Shown: positions 27,602 to 36,488 of the stretch, one piece after another | How positions within the stretch are numbered: position 1 is the first letter of the stretch | Layout of the letters: each line of letters begins with the position of its first letter | NCBI GenBank assembly: GCA_947495795.1 | Contig: CANMAI010000017.1 | Location: 1 to 64,000 of the forward strand | Length of the DNA: 64,000 nucleotides | Direction of reading: 5' to 3' | DNA from: an uncultured Paracoccaceae bacterium | GTDB taxonomy: Bacteria > Pseudomonadota > Alphaproteobacteria > Rhodobacterales > Rhodobacteraceae | Notes under the pieces: model-generated | What the model saw: the letters and a program-made list of their open reading frames with translations, nothing else | Databases searched by the model: none | Told to the model about the DNA's origin: nothing | Translations under genes and position numbers: made by a program

Positions 27602-29509
27602 TCAGGGTAACCACATCCACGGCCGAGCGAAACGGCCCAGAACACCGTTAATCGCCTCATCCGGTACCGTTTGGCCGCCGGACTTAAGCACTGCAACGAG
27701 CCCACGCTTCTTATCTTCGAGAACGTGGTCTACGGTCACATCAAGATCGCTCTCATCAAGGGCAGCACTGTAAATTCGGGCAATAGCTTCCTTGCGGAGA
27801 TCGGGTTTGAACACCTTGCCCACGGCTGTCTTGGGGAGTTCATCGAGTATTTTCAGGAACTTGGGGTGCGCTGCCCGCTCTCCGATGTGTTCATTGGCAT
27901 AAGCCATCAGGTCTTCGACACTCGCCGTGCCATCCGCCGTAAGCTCAACATAGGCTGCAGGCACCTCGCCTGAATGCGCGTCTGGCTGGCCTATAGCACC
28001 CGCAAAGGCAACATCGGGATGAGAGGCCAGAGCTTCTTCGATCAATGCCGGATCGATATTGTGGCCCCCGCGAATGATCAGATCCTTGGCGCGACCGGTG
28101 ATCCAGAGATATCCGTCTGCATCAAGCCGTCCAAGATCGCCTGTTCGGAGGAAAGACTGATCCGCGAAGAGGCCCACATTCTTATCTGCTTCGGTATAAG
28201 TGGATCCCACTATAACACCCGGATTTGAAACACATATCTCACCAATCTCATCTATGTCGCAATCCTTGGTGACGTTGCCCTCGGCATCGCACATGAGGAT
28301 ACGTACATCCGTATGCGGGAATGGAATTCCCACAGACCCAACCTTGCGCTCTCCATGCGGTGGATTGATCGAGACAAGGCAGGTTGCCTCCGTCATTCCG
28401 TAGCCTTCGAGTATGGTCACCCCAGTCGATTTTTCGAACTTGCGAAAGAGCTCCAGTGGCAGGGGTGCGGAGCCGCAAAGCGCATAGCGAAGGGAAGACA
28501 CATCTGCATCGATCTTACGCTGCATCAGAGCGGCTGCGGCCGTTGGCACGGTGATCATGAAGGTGACACCGTAACGCTCGATCAGCTTCCAGAAATTATC
28601 AAAAACGCCGTCTCCGCGGTATCCTGCGGGGGTTGGCATTACCATATGGGCCCCGGAGTTGAGGACGCTCATCAACACCGGATAGGCCGCAAACACGTGG
28701 AACATCGGGAGCGGGCAGAGGAGAACGTCTTCTTCTGTGAACATGTAGGCATGTCCGCACCATCCGTTGTAGAGAATGCCGGAGTGCCGGTGCTGTGCAA
28801 CCTTCGGCATGCCGGTGGTGCCGCCGGTGTGGAAGTAGGTGCAAATACGGTCTCCGCCGGTTTCGGCAAAGCTTAGCACTTCACTTTCCTTCGCCAGTTC
28901 CGTGTTGAAATTCAGCACCTTAGCGGAATGCCCTCCCACAGGTTTCGGGCGGAGGATGGGCACGAGCCAGCTGACGGGGGGGGAGAGATAATGCTTGAGA
29001 TCAACCTCCAGCACTGTCTTCACGCTTGGCGCAAGAGCAACGGCTTGCGCCACTTTCTCGTTCACGTCAGTCTTGGGAAAGGGAGCGAGCGTGACAACGG
29101 CTTTTGCTCCTGTTTCCCGCAGAATAGCCCCGATCTGCTCTGGATCGAGCAGCGGATTGACGGGGTTTACGATCCCGGCGGTTGCACCGCCAAGAAGGGT
29201 GATCGGCGCTTCGAGGCAGTTGGGAAGAATATAGGCTACGACATCCTTCTCGCCGATGCCGTGGCGCCGGAAAAGGTTGGCGGCCTGGCTGACCTTGGCC
29301 TTGAGCTCCGTCCAGTTAAGCGTCTTGCTTTTATCATTCTGGCCGGATTTGATCTGGAAGCTGATGGCCGGGCGATTGGGAAAACTAGCAGTCGTTTCAA
29401 CGAGTTGCTCATAGATCGTCGAGGCATTCACAAGCTTGTCGGCAGAGGAGCCCTGCTCAATTGCCCGCTTATCATCGATGGTTTTTATCTGCACCTTAGC
29501 TTCTGCCAA
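27602..29509 (-). CDS. Acyl-CoA synthetase (AMP-forming)
   Basis: 635 aa starting at TTG with ggaagg about 10 bases upstream. ANL-superfamily adenylate-forming enzyme: the AMP-binding P-loop is YFHTGGTTGMPKVAQ (near 230), the aromatic motif GYGMTEATC near 370, the hinge region TGDLGRLDADGYLWITGRAKDLII (near 475) and a C-terminal Lys in PKTAVGKVFKPDLR (near 575). It activates a carboxylic acid to its CoA thioester. The substrate is not evident. It faces the Rieske-ThDP gene tail to tail and is divergent from the metallo-beta-lactamase-fold gene, so a pathway link is only suggestive. Confidence 0.9.
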   Translation of the reverse strand: MAEAKVQIKTIDDKRAIEQGSSADKLVNASTIYEQLVETTASFPNRPAISFQIKSGQNDKSKTLNWTELKAKVSQAANLFRRHGIGEKDVVAYILPNCLEAPITLLGGATAGIVNPVNPLLDPEQIGAILRETGAKAVVTLAPFPKTDVNEKVAQAVALAPSVKTVLEVDLKHYLSPPVSWLVPILRPKPVGGHSAKVLNFNTELAKESEVLSFAETGGDRICTYFHTGGTTGMPKVAQHRHSGILYNGWCGHAYMFTEEDVLLCPLPMFHVFAAYPVLMSVLNSGAHMVMPTPAGYRGDGVFDNFWKLIERYGVTFMITVPTAAAALMQRKIDADVSSLRYALCGSAPLPLELFRKFEKSTGVTILEGYGMTEATCLVSINPPHGERKVGSVGIPFPHTDVRILMCDAEGNVTKDCDIDEIGEICVSNPGVIVGSTYTEADKNVGLFADQSFLRTGDLGRLDADGYLWITGRAKDLIIRGGHNIDPALIEEALASHPDVAFAGAIGQPDAHSGEVPAAYVELTADGTASVEDLMAYANEHIGERAAHPKFLKILDELPKTAVGKVFKPDLRKEAIARIYSAALDESDLDVTVDHVLEDKKRGLVAVLKSGGQTVPDEAINGVLGRFARPWMWLP

Positions 29510-29755
29510 CGCCGTTTTCCTTCCCTGAATTTGTTCTTTTCTTTTTCGCCACGATGAAACCTCAAGCCCGATTTCGCAAGAGCGAACTCAACGTCAATCT
29601 AGCACGAAACTGCGAGATTTGACTGAAAACATGAATGATTTCAGTGTTTGCAGTATGCGCGCGCATGGTTTTCTCAGGTGCTTCAAAAAGTCATTTCCCA
29701 GAACTCGTGTTCGCGACTAGACTTTGCTGCGGGCAAACAAGGAAGGGGTTTTGAA

Positions 29756-30640
29756 ATGGCGGGCTATCCTGTTGATATGAGCCAGAAACCTGAGGTGAAA
29801 GGCTTCTTTGACCCTGCGACCAACACGATCAGTTATCTGGTGCGCGACCCAGCAAGTACCGCCTGTGCAGTGATCGACAGCGTGATGGATATCGACTATG
29901 CGGCTGGCCGGATCACCTATACCCATGCAGATAAAATTCTAAATGAAATCAACGCACAAGGACTTTCTCTTGAGTGGATAATCGAGACGCATGTGCATGC
30001 AGATCACCTCTCCGCGGCACCCTATTTGCAGGAGAAGGCGGGGGGCAGGATCGGGATTGGCCGGGGGATCATGATCGTGCAGGATACGTTCGGCAAGGTC
30101 TTCAACGAGGGCACGGAATTTCAGCGGGATGGGAGCCAGTTTGATCAGCTTTTTGAGGATGGTGATACTTATCAGATTGGCGAGTTGAGGTGTTTTGCAA
30201 TGTCCACGCCCGGGCATACGCCTGCCTGTATGGTGCATGTGATCGGTGATGCAGCCTTTGCGGGGGACACGCTTTTCATGCCCGATGGTGGCTCTGCCCG
30301 CGCGGATTTTCCGGGCGGGGATGCGGGCGAACTCTATGATTCCATTCAGAAAGTTCTGGCATTGCCTGATGAGATGCGCCTTTTCATCTGCCATGATTAC
30401 GGCCCGGGTGGCCGAGATATCGCTTGGGAAACGACTGTGGGTGCGGAGCGGGAAAGCAACATTCATCTGGCCGGTGGGCAGACGCGGGAAGAATTTATCC
30501 GGATGCGCGAGGAGCGGGATGCGACGCTTGCGATGCCGAAGCTGATTATTCCTTCCCTGCAAGTAAATATGCGGGCTGGTGATGTGCCAAAGGACGAGAA
30601 CGGGAACCCCGTTTTGAAGGTGCCGTTGAACGGCCTGTGA
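29756..30640 (+). CDS. Metallo-beta-lactamase-fold protein, persulfide dioxygenase (ETHE1)-like
   Basis: 294 aa. Metal motif HVHADH (near 80) with later His and Asp (STPGHTPACM; FAGDTLFMPDGG) and the ETHE1-type signature SARADFPGGDA followed by CHDYGPGGR. These enzymes oxidise glutathione persulfide to sulfite. The C-terminal tail (LIIPSLQVNMRAGDVP) is also seen in rhodanese-associated members. I chose the ATG at 29756 because aaggaagggg precedes it; an earlier in-frame start at 29648 lacks a binding site. It is a single gene, convergent with the next operon. Confidence 0.85.
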   Translation: MAGYPVDMSQKPEVKGFFDPATNTISYLVRDPASTACAVIDSVMDIDYAAGRITYTHADKILNEINAQGLSLEWIIETHVHADHLSAAPYLQEKAGGRIGIGRGIMIVQDTFGKVFNEGTEFQRDGSQFDQLFEDGDTYQIGELRCFAMSTPGHTPACMVHVIGDAAFAGDTLFMPDGGSARADFPGGDAGELYDSIQKVLALPDEMRLFICHDYGPGGRDIAWETTVGAERESNIHLAGGQTREEFIRMREERDATLAMPKLIIPSLQVNMRAGDVPKDENGNPVLKVPLNGL

Positions 30641-30651
30641 GCCCATCAATT

Positions 30652-30704
30652 GAAAGCTGGGTTTGGTACCGTTTTGGTACGGGTTTGGTAATGCAAAATT
30701 CCCG
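30652..30704 (-). repeat. Intergenic repeat, copy 2
   Basis: On the minus strand this reads CGGGAATTTTGCA, then CCGTACCAAAACGG and TACCAAACCCAGC, closely matching 5526-5579. It too lies between convergent genes, 12 bases after the stop of the persulfide dioxygenase-like gene. The remaining intergenic bases up to 30851 show nothing else. Confidence 0.6.
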
Positions 30705-30851
30705 GATCAGAGCTGTTTGACTGCCGGAAACGCGCTTTTGCGGCAGAGGTAATGGATCCGATAACCTCAGAGGTAATAGGTTTCGGACTCTGCGCCTTGT
30801 GCGCCTTTGCCGAACTCTTTGGCGCGATGCGGCATGCAGGATCCAGGCGGC

Positions 30852-31757
30852 TCAGGTCGTCGGGCAGATGAAATCGGGGCGAATGCCCGATCGCTGGATA
30901 TAGGCCTCCACGGCGCTTCCTGCGAAGAGCCCGAAATCGGAGATCAGGACAGTTTTGAGCCCTGCAGCGGCACCGCCCAGAACATCGGTGTGGAGTGTAT
31001 CGCCAACCATCGCGATGCGGCTTGGGGCGATACCGGGGAGCCGGGTCAGAACATCCTCGAAAGCGTGGCCGAAGGGCTTGCCGTAGAATGCAGGTGCAAC
31101 CCCTGCCCTATCCGCAATGCGATGCGCGAAAAATCCGGGCTCGCAGCTGAGGCCGTCCTCCCGTGGGGCCACGATATCGGGATTGGCCACGACGAGGGGC
31201 CGAGCGCGGGCACGGAGTGCGGCTGTCAGGGCATCCTCTGTGGCATCATCGAGGGTTGCGCTGGACAGGAGGAGGAAGCCATCGACATCCGGCTGCTCTG
31301 CCGCTGTCCACCGGACAACACTTGCATTGATATCGGCAAAGCTGTCGATATCGGTGCTGACGGCACCCCACACACCCTTTGGCAGATGCTGGCCAAGCCG
31401 GGCTGCGCACACCTCTCGGCTGGCCACAACCTCATCGTCTGAAAAGTCGAAACCGAGGGTGCGATATTTGTTCAGCGCCGCGTCGCGGGTATCGCTTGCG
31501 GCATTCGTGAGGACGATCATGCGTTTGCCGCGCCTGCGCAACTCCGCGATGCGCTCCACAGCACCCGGAATGGGGCTTTGCCCGACATTCAGCACGCCGA
31601 AGGCATCCAGAATGAAGGCGTCGACATGATCCGCAACCTCTGAGAGCGATGGAAGATGTGTTGCGGTTTTCGCAAAACGGGCTTCGGGCAAGCGGTGGCG
31701 CACCTCTTCATAGCGCGCGAAAGCCTGCTCGGTTGTCAGCGTGTTGGTATAGCTCAT
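30852..31757 (-). CDS. HAD hydrolase, subfamily IIA (TIGR01459-like)
   Basis: 301 aa. The first motif is FILDAFGVLNVG (nucleophile Asp near 49), with VLTNAASDTR as motif II and MVGDTLHTDVLGGAAAG (near 250) as motif IV. The IIA cap lies between them. Enzymes of this group dephosphorylate small phosphometabolites. It overlaps the epimerase gene by four bases and is last in the operon that starts at 36350, so its substrate is probably a sugar phosphate of this pathway. Confidence 0.88.
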   Translation of the reverse strand: MSYTNTLTTEQAFARYEEVRHRLPEARFAKTATHLPSLSEVADHVDAFILDAFGVLNVGQSPIPGAVERIAELRRRGKRMIVLTNAASDTRDAALNKYRTLGFDFSDDEVVASREVCAARLGQHLPKGVWGAVSTDIDSFADINASVVRWTAAEQPDVDGFLLLSSATLDDATEDALTAALRARARPLVVANPDIVAPREDGLSCEPGFFAHRIADRAGVAPAFYGKPFGHAFEDVLTRLPGIAPSRIAMVGDTLHTDVLGGAAAGLKTVLISDFGLFAGSAVEAYIQRSGIRPDFICPTT

Positions 31758-32611
31758 CCGGTGCCGAGCAACCGGTATTGGCGGGCCTTGTTCCGCAGGA
31801 AGGGCAAGCCCCTCTCCATCACCTCTGCATGGCTGGCGGCGACGGGACGCCAGACGGAAAGGCCGTGGGCGATCTCTGGCGGCATGTTGATAAAGCTTTC
31901 CATTGCGAGACCACCTTCAAAACCAATCGCGGCGAGGGTTGCATAGATCTCATCCCAATCACAGGTGCCTTCACCCGGCGTGCCACGATCACTTTCCGAG
32001 AGATGGATGTAGCGCAGATGCTCCCGCGCATCGAGGATGCCGTTGCCTGCGCCCTTTTCCTCTATGTTCATGTGATAGGTATCGAGATGGAGAAAGAGGT
32101 TTTCCGCGCCCACCTTCTCGATCATCGCGACCCCTTGTGCTGCCGTATTGATCAGATGCGTCTCGTAGCGGTTGACGGGTTCGATCCCGAAGAGGATGCC
32201 GGCATCTTTCGCAAGGCGGGATGCGGCAGCAAGGGCGCGGGCGACGCCATCAAGCTCCTGCTCGGTTGGCGGCAGGCCGCTGCGCTCTCCGATGCCGCCA
32301 TACGTGACACCGGTCAGCGCGAGCCCGCCGAGCGCGGCGGTCTGCTCGATGGCAAGCTTGAGGAAGGCTATGGCACCTTCTGGATTGTGTGAGGGCCAGA
32401 CCGGCTGGGGCAAACCGAGAGAACAGACGGCGGGAAGCCCTGCCTTCTGCAGGGTCGCCCGGCTGTGCGCGGCATCTACCGAGGGCGGATCGAGGAGGGC
32501 GATTTCTATGAAATCCATCCCGTAATGCGCCGCCGCAGCGATGGCGCGTTCGGCTCCTTCAGGATCCCATTGCATCGTCCACATGCTTGTATGTACACCA
32601 AATCCCTTCAT
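31754..32611 (-). CDS. Sugar phosphate isomerase/epimerase, D-tagatose 3-epimerase-like
   Basis: 285 aa, TIM-barrel of the xylose-isomerase-like superfamily. Metal ligands can be placed in FGIEPVNRYETH (Glu near 143), HLDTYHMNIEE (Asp/His near 178) and a C-terminal Glu in LAMESFINMP; the HLSESDRGTPGEG segment is typical of ketose 3-epimerases. It would epimerise a ketose or keto-polyol intermediate. Both ends overlap neighbours (one base with the SDR, four with the HAD), showing tight coupling. Confidence 0.85.
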   Translation of the reverse strand: MKGFGVHTSMWTMQWDPEGAERAIAAAAHYGMDFIEIALLDPPSVDAAHSRATLQKAGLPAVCSLGLPQPVWPSHNPEGAIAFLKLAIEQTAALGGLALTGVTYGGIGERSGLPPTEQELDGVARALAAASRLAKDAGILFGIEPVNRYETHLINTAAQGVAMIEKVGAENLFLHLDTYHMNIEEKGAGNGILDAREHLRYIHLSESDRGTPGEGTCDWDEIYATLAAIGFEGGLAMESFINMPPEIAHGLSVWRPVAASHAEVMERGLPFLRNKARQYRLLGTG

Positions 32612-33381
32612 CAGACGCTTGAATACCCCCCTTCGATCATCATCAGTGCACCGTTTACCAGATCGGATGCGGGCGATGCGAGATAGAGCGCCATGTCGGC
32701 AATCTCCACCGGTTCGCCAAAGCGGCCGAGCGGCGTGGCTGCCAGAAAGGGTGCAGATTTGGCCGGTGGGCTCCAGAGTTTCTGGCCCATCTCCGTCAGA
32801 ACCACGGTGGGGCAGATCGCGTTGACCTGAACGTTATGCGGCGCAAATTCCGCCATCAGGGCTTTGGTGAGGCCGTTGAGCCCGGCCTTGGAGGCGGTGT
32901 AGGCCGCGTGATCAGGAAGGGCGATCACGCCCGTCTGGGATGAGATGTTGATGATCTTGCCACCGCCCGCGGCGATCATGGCCGGAGCGAGGCCTTTGGA
33001 GAGGATAAAGGGTGCGCGGAGGTTCAGCGCCATAGTCGCGTCCCAATCGGCAATATCAAAGCCGATTGCGGGGCCCGTGAGGGCGGTACCTGCGCTGTTG
33101 ACCAGAATATCGACCGTTCCAGCGAAGGAAAGCGCTTGGCGGACGAGCTCCTCCGCTGCTTTCGCGCTGCCGAGATCCGCCGTGAACGTGGCGCATTGGC
33201 CGCCCGCATCATCCACTCTGGCCTTGAGCGCGCTCAGCTTCTTGGCATTGCGGCCCGAGGCCAGCACGCGGGCACCTGCATCGGCAAAGACTTCGGCAAT
33301 CGTCTCTCCGATACCGGAAGAGGCGCCGGTGATCAGTGCCGTCTTGCCCGTGAGGGAAAAGCGCTCGGTCCAGTCTGGCAT
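32611..33381 (-). CDS. Short-chain dehydrogenase/reductase
   Basis: 256 aa classical SDR. Cofactor motif TGASSGIG (residues 19-26), NSAGT near 90, catalytic Ser in NISSQTG (near 143) and YTASKAG (Tyr near 157, Lys near 161). Absence of an acidic residue right after the second strand and the Arg in ASGRN hint at NADP(H) preference. Most likely a polyol or sugar dehydrogenase, judged from the operon. Confidence 0.9.
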   Translation of the reverse strand: MPDWTERFSLTGKTALITGASSGIGETIAEVFADAGARVLASGRNAKKLSALKARVDDAGGQCATFTADLGSAKAAEELVRQALSFAGTVDILVNSAGTALTGPAIGFDIADWDATMALNLRAPFILSKGLAPAMIAAGGGKIINISSQTGVIALPDHAAYTASKAGLNGLTKALMAEFAPHNVQVNAICPTVVLTEMGQKLWSPPAKSAPFLAATPLGRFGEPVEIADMALYLASPASDLVNGALMMIEGGYSSV

Positions 33382-33383
33382 GG

Positions 33384-33941
33384 TTACTCCATATTGGTGT
33401 GGAAGGCGCGCATATCCTCGGCACTGACGCCCTTCACTTCGCGGAGATGGAGGATGAGAATCTCGAAGAACATGAACATAGCCGCTTCATAGAGAGACCC
33501 CATGGGGAGGATCGAGGCGGGCGCGTTCTGATCGCTGGCCATGGTCTGTGCGGGGAGGTGAACGATGTGATCGGCTATGTTGGAGAGTTTTCTATCAGGG
33601 ACGGCCGTGAGGAGGAGGGATTGTGCGCCCGCCTCGCGCGCACGGCGCATAAGGCCCTCCACGGTGGCGAAGTGTCCGGGACCAGCGCTGGCGATCAGAA
33701 GGTCGCCGGTGCCGATATGGGGTGTTGTCATGTCGCCCACCACATGCACATCGAGGCCCATGTGGAACAGACGCATCGCGAGAGCCTTGATCATCAGCCC
33801 CTCGCGGCCAACGCCGTAGAGCGCGATGCGTTGTGCGTTCAGGATGGGTGGGGCCATTGTTTGTGCCGCATTGGGAAGGGCTTCGGCGAGGACGGCCGCC
33901 ACTTCTTGGGTGGCCTTTTGGGCAAGCGCTGAGAGATCCAT
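33384..33941 (-). CDS. SIS-domain isomerase, 6-phospho-3-hexuloisomerase (HxlB)-like
   Basis: 185 aa, the exact size of HxlB proteins. SIS fold with phosphosugar-binding GVGREGLMIKALAMRL (near 43) and ASAGPG (near 87), and the C-terminal AFHTNME tail that resembles the RHANLE ending of the HxlB family. HxlB converts 3-hexulose 6-phosphate to fructose 6-phosphate. No HxlA (hexulose-phosphate synthase) is present, so this is not a formaldehyde pathway here; the enzyme more likely handles a 3-keto sugar phosphate made by the AraM-like dehydrogenase next door. Confidence 0.82.
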   Translation of the reverse strand: MDLSALAQKATQEVAAVLAEALPNAAQTMAPPILNAQRIALYGVGREGLMIKALAMRLFHMGLDVHVVGDMTTPHIGTGDLLIASAGPGHFATVEGLMRRAREAGAQSLLLTAVPDRKLSNIADHIVHLPAQTMASDQNAPASILPMGSLYEAAMFMFFEILILHLREVKGVSAEDMRAFHTNME

Positions 33942-35314
33942 CAGGCGGCTCCTTTATCGGGTGCGGTTTCGCTATCGGCCAGAACGCAGGCGAGCGCGGC
34001 ATCAAGCTTGCCGGTATCCTGCAGGAAATCGAAGATCGTGTAGCGGCTGCGGATGTAGCCTGCTGTGCGGAGCGTTCGGGCAAGGTGATCTTTGGTGACA
34101 CCTATATTCTTGGGCGTGGCGGGTGCGCCCGCGCGGCGGAGCATGTCCATCATCTCGGCATGGCGAAAGATATGGGTGCGCAGACGGGTTTGGGTGGCGG
34201 GCCAGCCTTCGCGAATACGGGCAAGGCGCGCGGCGTGGATCTCTGGGCCTGCCCACTTCGCTGATGTTTCGGCCTTGGCGCGCTCTGCTATGCGGGGATC
34301 GGGGATGAGCGTGTCGATCCGGGCGTGATGGGCCGTGAGTGGAGGCGCGTTGGCGATCAGTGCATCTGCATCCAGCTGCGTGAGATCCTGCTTCAGCAGC
34401 CAATCGTAAAGGCCGAGGGTGAGTGCGCAGCCCACGGCCACGGCGGCACCGTGGGAGACCTTCTGCCCCTCGCATTCCAGCCCCTCCATTTCCCATAGAT
34501 GGGCGATCTGGTGATCGGCTCCGGAGGCAGGGCGAGAGGTGCCGTGGAACTCCATCGCGAAACCCACGGCCGTGAGGCCGATGAAGAGGCGGGCGGTGGC
34601 ATCGAAATCGCGGGCGGCCAGAGCATCGGGAGCGCCAAGCCAACCGCGCAGGTTCTCCTGCACCATCGGGTAGGCCACAGTGTCTATCGGCTCTTCCGCC
34701 ACAAGATCGGCGAGGATCCAATCTCCGCCCGCCGGAGATTTGCCTGCGAGATCGCCGTAGCCCCAGCCCGTCATCTCGGAGGGCGCGTTGGCGATGACAT
34801 CGAGATCCGCGATCAGCGCGATCGGGGCGCGGGTGGCGATGGTGACCTTGAAGCCGTTTTGCGCAAGCGGCGCACCGGCGCTGGTGTAGCCATCCATCGA
34901 AGCGGCGGTGGCGACGGAGAGATAGCGCCTTTCCGTCTGGAAGGCCGCGTATTTGACGAGATCATTGATCACGCCGGAGCCCACGGAAACGGGGAAGGCA
35001 TCGGGCGCGTTTTGGAGAGCTTCGACGAAGGGCTGCGCTTCCTCCACGGACGCTTTGGGCAGTGGAGCATTGGGCAGGACCAGCGTTTCGATCTGGAACC
35101 CGGCGGCTGTGAGGCTTTCGGTTGTGGGCGCGCCTGCGGCGCTATATCCGGCGGTATCGGCGAAGAGGATGGCGCGGCGGGACGGGGTTAGAGATGCGGC
35201 AATGGTGCCCGTTTCACGAATTGCGCCCCGGTCGATCAGCACGGTTTCGGTGACGGCAGAGGCCTCTACCGCGGGGGCTATCAGGGCTTCAATCTGGGCT
35301 TTCCAATCCGGCAT
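33941..35314 (-). CDS. AraM/sn-glycerol-1-phosphate dehydrogenase-like protein
   Basis: 457 aa. Iron/zinc-dependent dehydroquinate-synthase-like fold. The nucleotide segment GSGVINDLVKYAA (near 108) and the metal site GTSRPASGADHQIAHLWE (near 250) with a later SHGAAVAVG match AraM/EgsA. These proteins interconvert dihydroxyacetone phosphate and glycerol 1-phosphate; homologues in sugar operons may act on other polyol phosphates. I chose the ATG at 35314, 5 bases after the ABC ATPase stop; a longer frame to 35416 runs inside that gene. It overlaps the SIS gene by one base. Confidence 0.85.
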   Translation of the reverse strand: MPDWKAQIEALIAPAVEASAVTETVLIDRGAIRETGTIAASLTPSRRAILFADTAGYSAAGAPTTESLTAAGFQIETLVLPNAPLPKASVEEAQPFVEALQNAPDAFPVSVGSGVINDLVKYAAFQTERRYLSVATAASMDGYTSAGAPLAQNGFKVTIATRAPIALIADLDVIANAPSEMTGWGYGDLAGKSPAGGDWILADLVAEEPIDTVAYPMVQENLRGWLGAPDALAARDFDATARLFIGLTAVGFAMEFHGTSRPASGADHQIAHLWEMEGLECEGQKVSHGAAVAVGCALTLGLYDWLLKQDLTQLDADALIANAPPLTAHHARIDTLIPDPRIAERAKAETSAKWAGPEIHAARLARIREGWPATQTRLRTHIFRHAEMMDMLRRAGAPATPKNIGVTKDHLARTLRTAGYIRSRYTIFDFLQDTGKLDAALACVLADSETAPDKGAA

Positions 35315-35318
35315 GGGC

Positions 35319-36350
35319 CTATGATCCGTTGGAGAGCGTAACGCCATCTGCGGCGAACTGGTGGATACGGTCAGCCGGCAGGTGCAGGCCGACCGTCTGG
35401 CCGGGGGCCGATGCATCCTCTCCCAGCGTTTTCACCACGAGGCGCGTGCCATCCTCTGCCGAGAGATAGAGATAGCTTTCGCCGCCCAGCTGTTCCTTGA
35501 CGGAGATCTTCATATCCAGCGTGCCCGTGGCGGGGGCTGTGAGCGTGATATGTTCGGGCCGGATGCCGAATGAGGTGGCGGCGGGGTCGAGGGACAGGCT
35601 GGCGGCAACGGAGCTTGCGGCGGGCAGGATGTTCATTGCGGGTGAGCCGATGAAGCCGGCGACAAACTCCGTTTTCGGGGTGTGGTAGAGTTCCATCGGC
35701 GCGCCCACCTGCTCGACCCTTCCGTCGTTCAGCACCACAATCTGATCTGCCATCGTCATCGCCTCCACCTGATCATGGGTGACGTAGATCATCGTGGCGT
35801 TCAGTTCCTTGTGCAGCGCTTCGAGTTCCACGCGCATCTGGACACGAAGCTTGGCGTCGAGGTTTGAAAGCGGCTCATCGAACAGGAAAACCTTGGGGTC
35901 TTTCACGATAGAGCGGCCGATGGCCACACGCTGGCGCTGGCCGCCCGAAAGCTGGCCCGGTTTCCTGTCGAGATAGTCGGTAAGCTGAAGGATGCGCGCG
36001 GCCTCCTCCACCTTGCGGGTGCGTTCTTCCGGCGGCACCTTGTTGACCTTCATGCCGAACTCCATGTTCGCCCGCACGCTCATATGCGGGTAGAGCGCGT
36101 AGGACTGGAACACCATGGAAAGGCCGCGATCCGCAGGCTCCAGCCGGGTAACGTCGCGATCCGCGATCCGGATCTGGCCGTCATCAATCGATTCCAGCCC
36201 GGCGATGGCGCGGAGCAAGGTGGACTTGCCGCAGCCCGATGGGCCGACGAAGACGACGAACGCGCCATCTGCCACGGTGAGCGAGACATCCTTGAGCGCG
36301 TGAACGGCGCCGTAAAACTTGGATATTCCGCTCAGTTCTACCGTTGCCAA
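35319..36350 (-). CDS. ABC transporter ATP-binding protein, UgpC/MalK type
   Basis: 343 aa from a TTG start with ggag eight bases upstream. Walker A GPSGCGKST (near 37), signature LSGGQRQRVAIGR (near 133), Walker B VFLFDEPLSNLDA (near 155), H-loop THDQVEAM, then a C-terminal TOBE domain (240-343) as in sugar importers. It energises the two permeases encoded on the opposite arm (37895-39603). Longer starts exist but enter the divergent promoter region with its operator. It heads the minus-strand arm. Confidence 0.95.
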   Translation of the reverse strand: MATVELSGISKFYGAVHALKDVSLTVADGAFVVFVGPSGCGKSTLLRAIAGLESIDDGQIRIADRDVTRLEPADRGLSMVFQSYALYPHMSVRANMEFGMKVNKVPPEERTRKVEEAARILQLTDYLDRKPGQLSGGQRQRVAIGRSIVKDPKVFLFDEPLSNLDAKLRVQMRVELEALHKELNATMIYVTHDQVEAMTMADQIVVLNDGRVEQVGAPMELYHTPKTEFVAGFIGSPAMNILPAASSVAASLSLDPAATSFGIRPEHITLTAPATGTLDMKISVKEQLGGESYLYLSAEDGTRLVVKTLGEDASAPGQTVGLHLPADRIHQFAADGVTLSNGS

Positions 36351-36432
36351 AACGTCTTCTCCAATGCGTCTTTTGCCGTCTGATCGGGGGTGCCCAGCGC
36401 AAATTCGTGTTGACATCCGACCCTGATTTAAC

Positions 36433-36456
36433 ATTTGTATGCTGTATGATACAAAT
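36433..36456. promoter_or_regulatory. Inverted repeat ATTTGTAT-N8-ATACAAAT, likely SorC operator
   Basis: Perfect 8-bp arms around GCTGTATG, centred in the 138-base divergent region between the ABC ATPase and the substrate-binding protein gene. Symmetry and position fit the operator of the SorC-family regulator encoded at 39624-40598, controlling both arms. Confidence 0.6.
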
Positions 36457-36488
36457 GAATGTCAATAGAAACTGATGGGAGGGGAATC

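Noticed and set aside
33384-33941. Ribulose monophosphate (formaldehyde) pathway from the HxlB-like gene
   Set aside because: No hexulose-6-phosphate synthase is present, and the gene is embedded in a sugar or polyol uptake operon.
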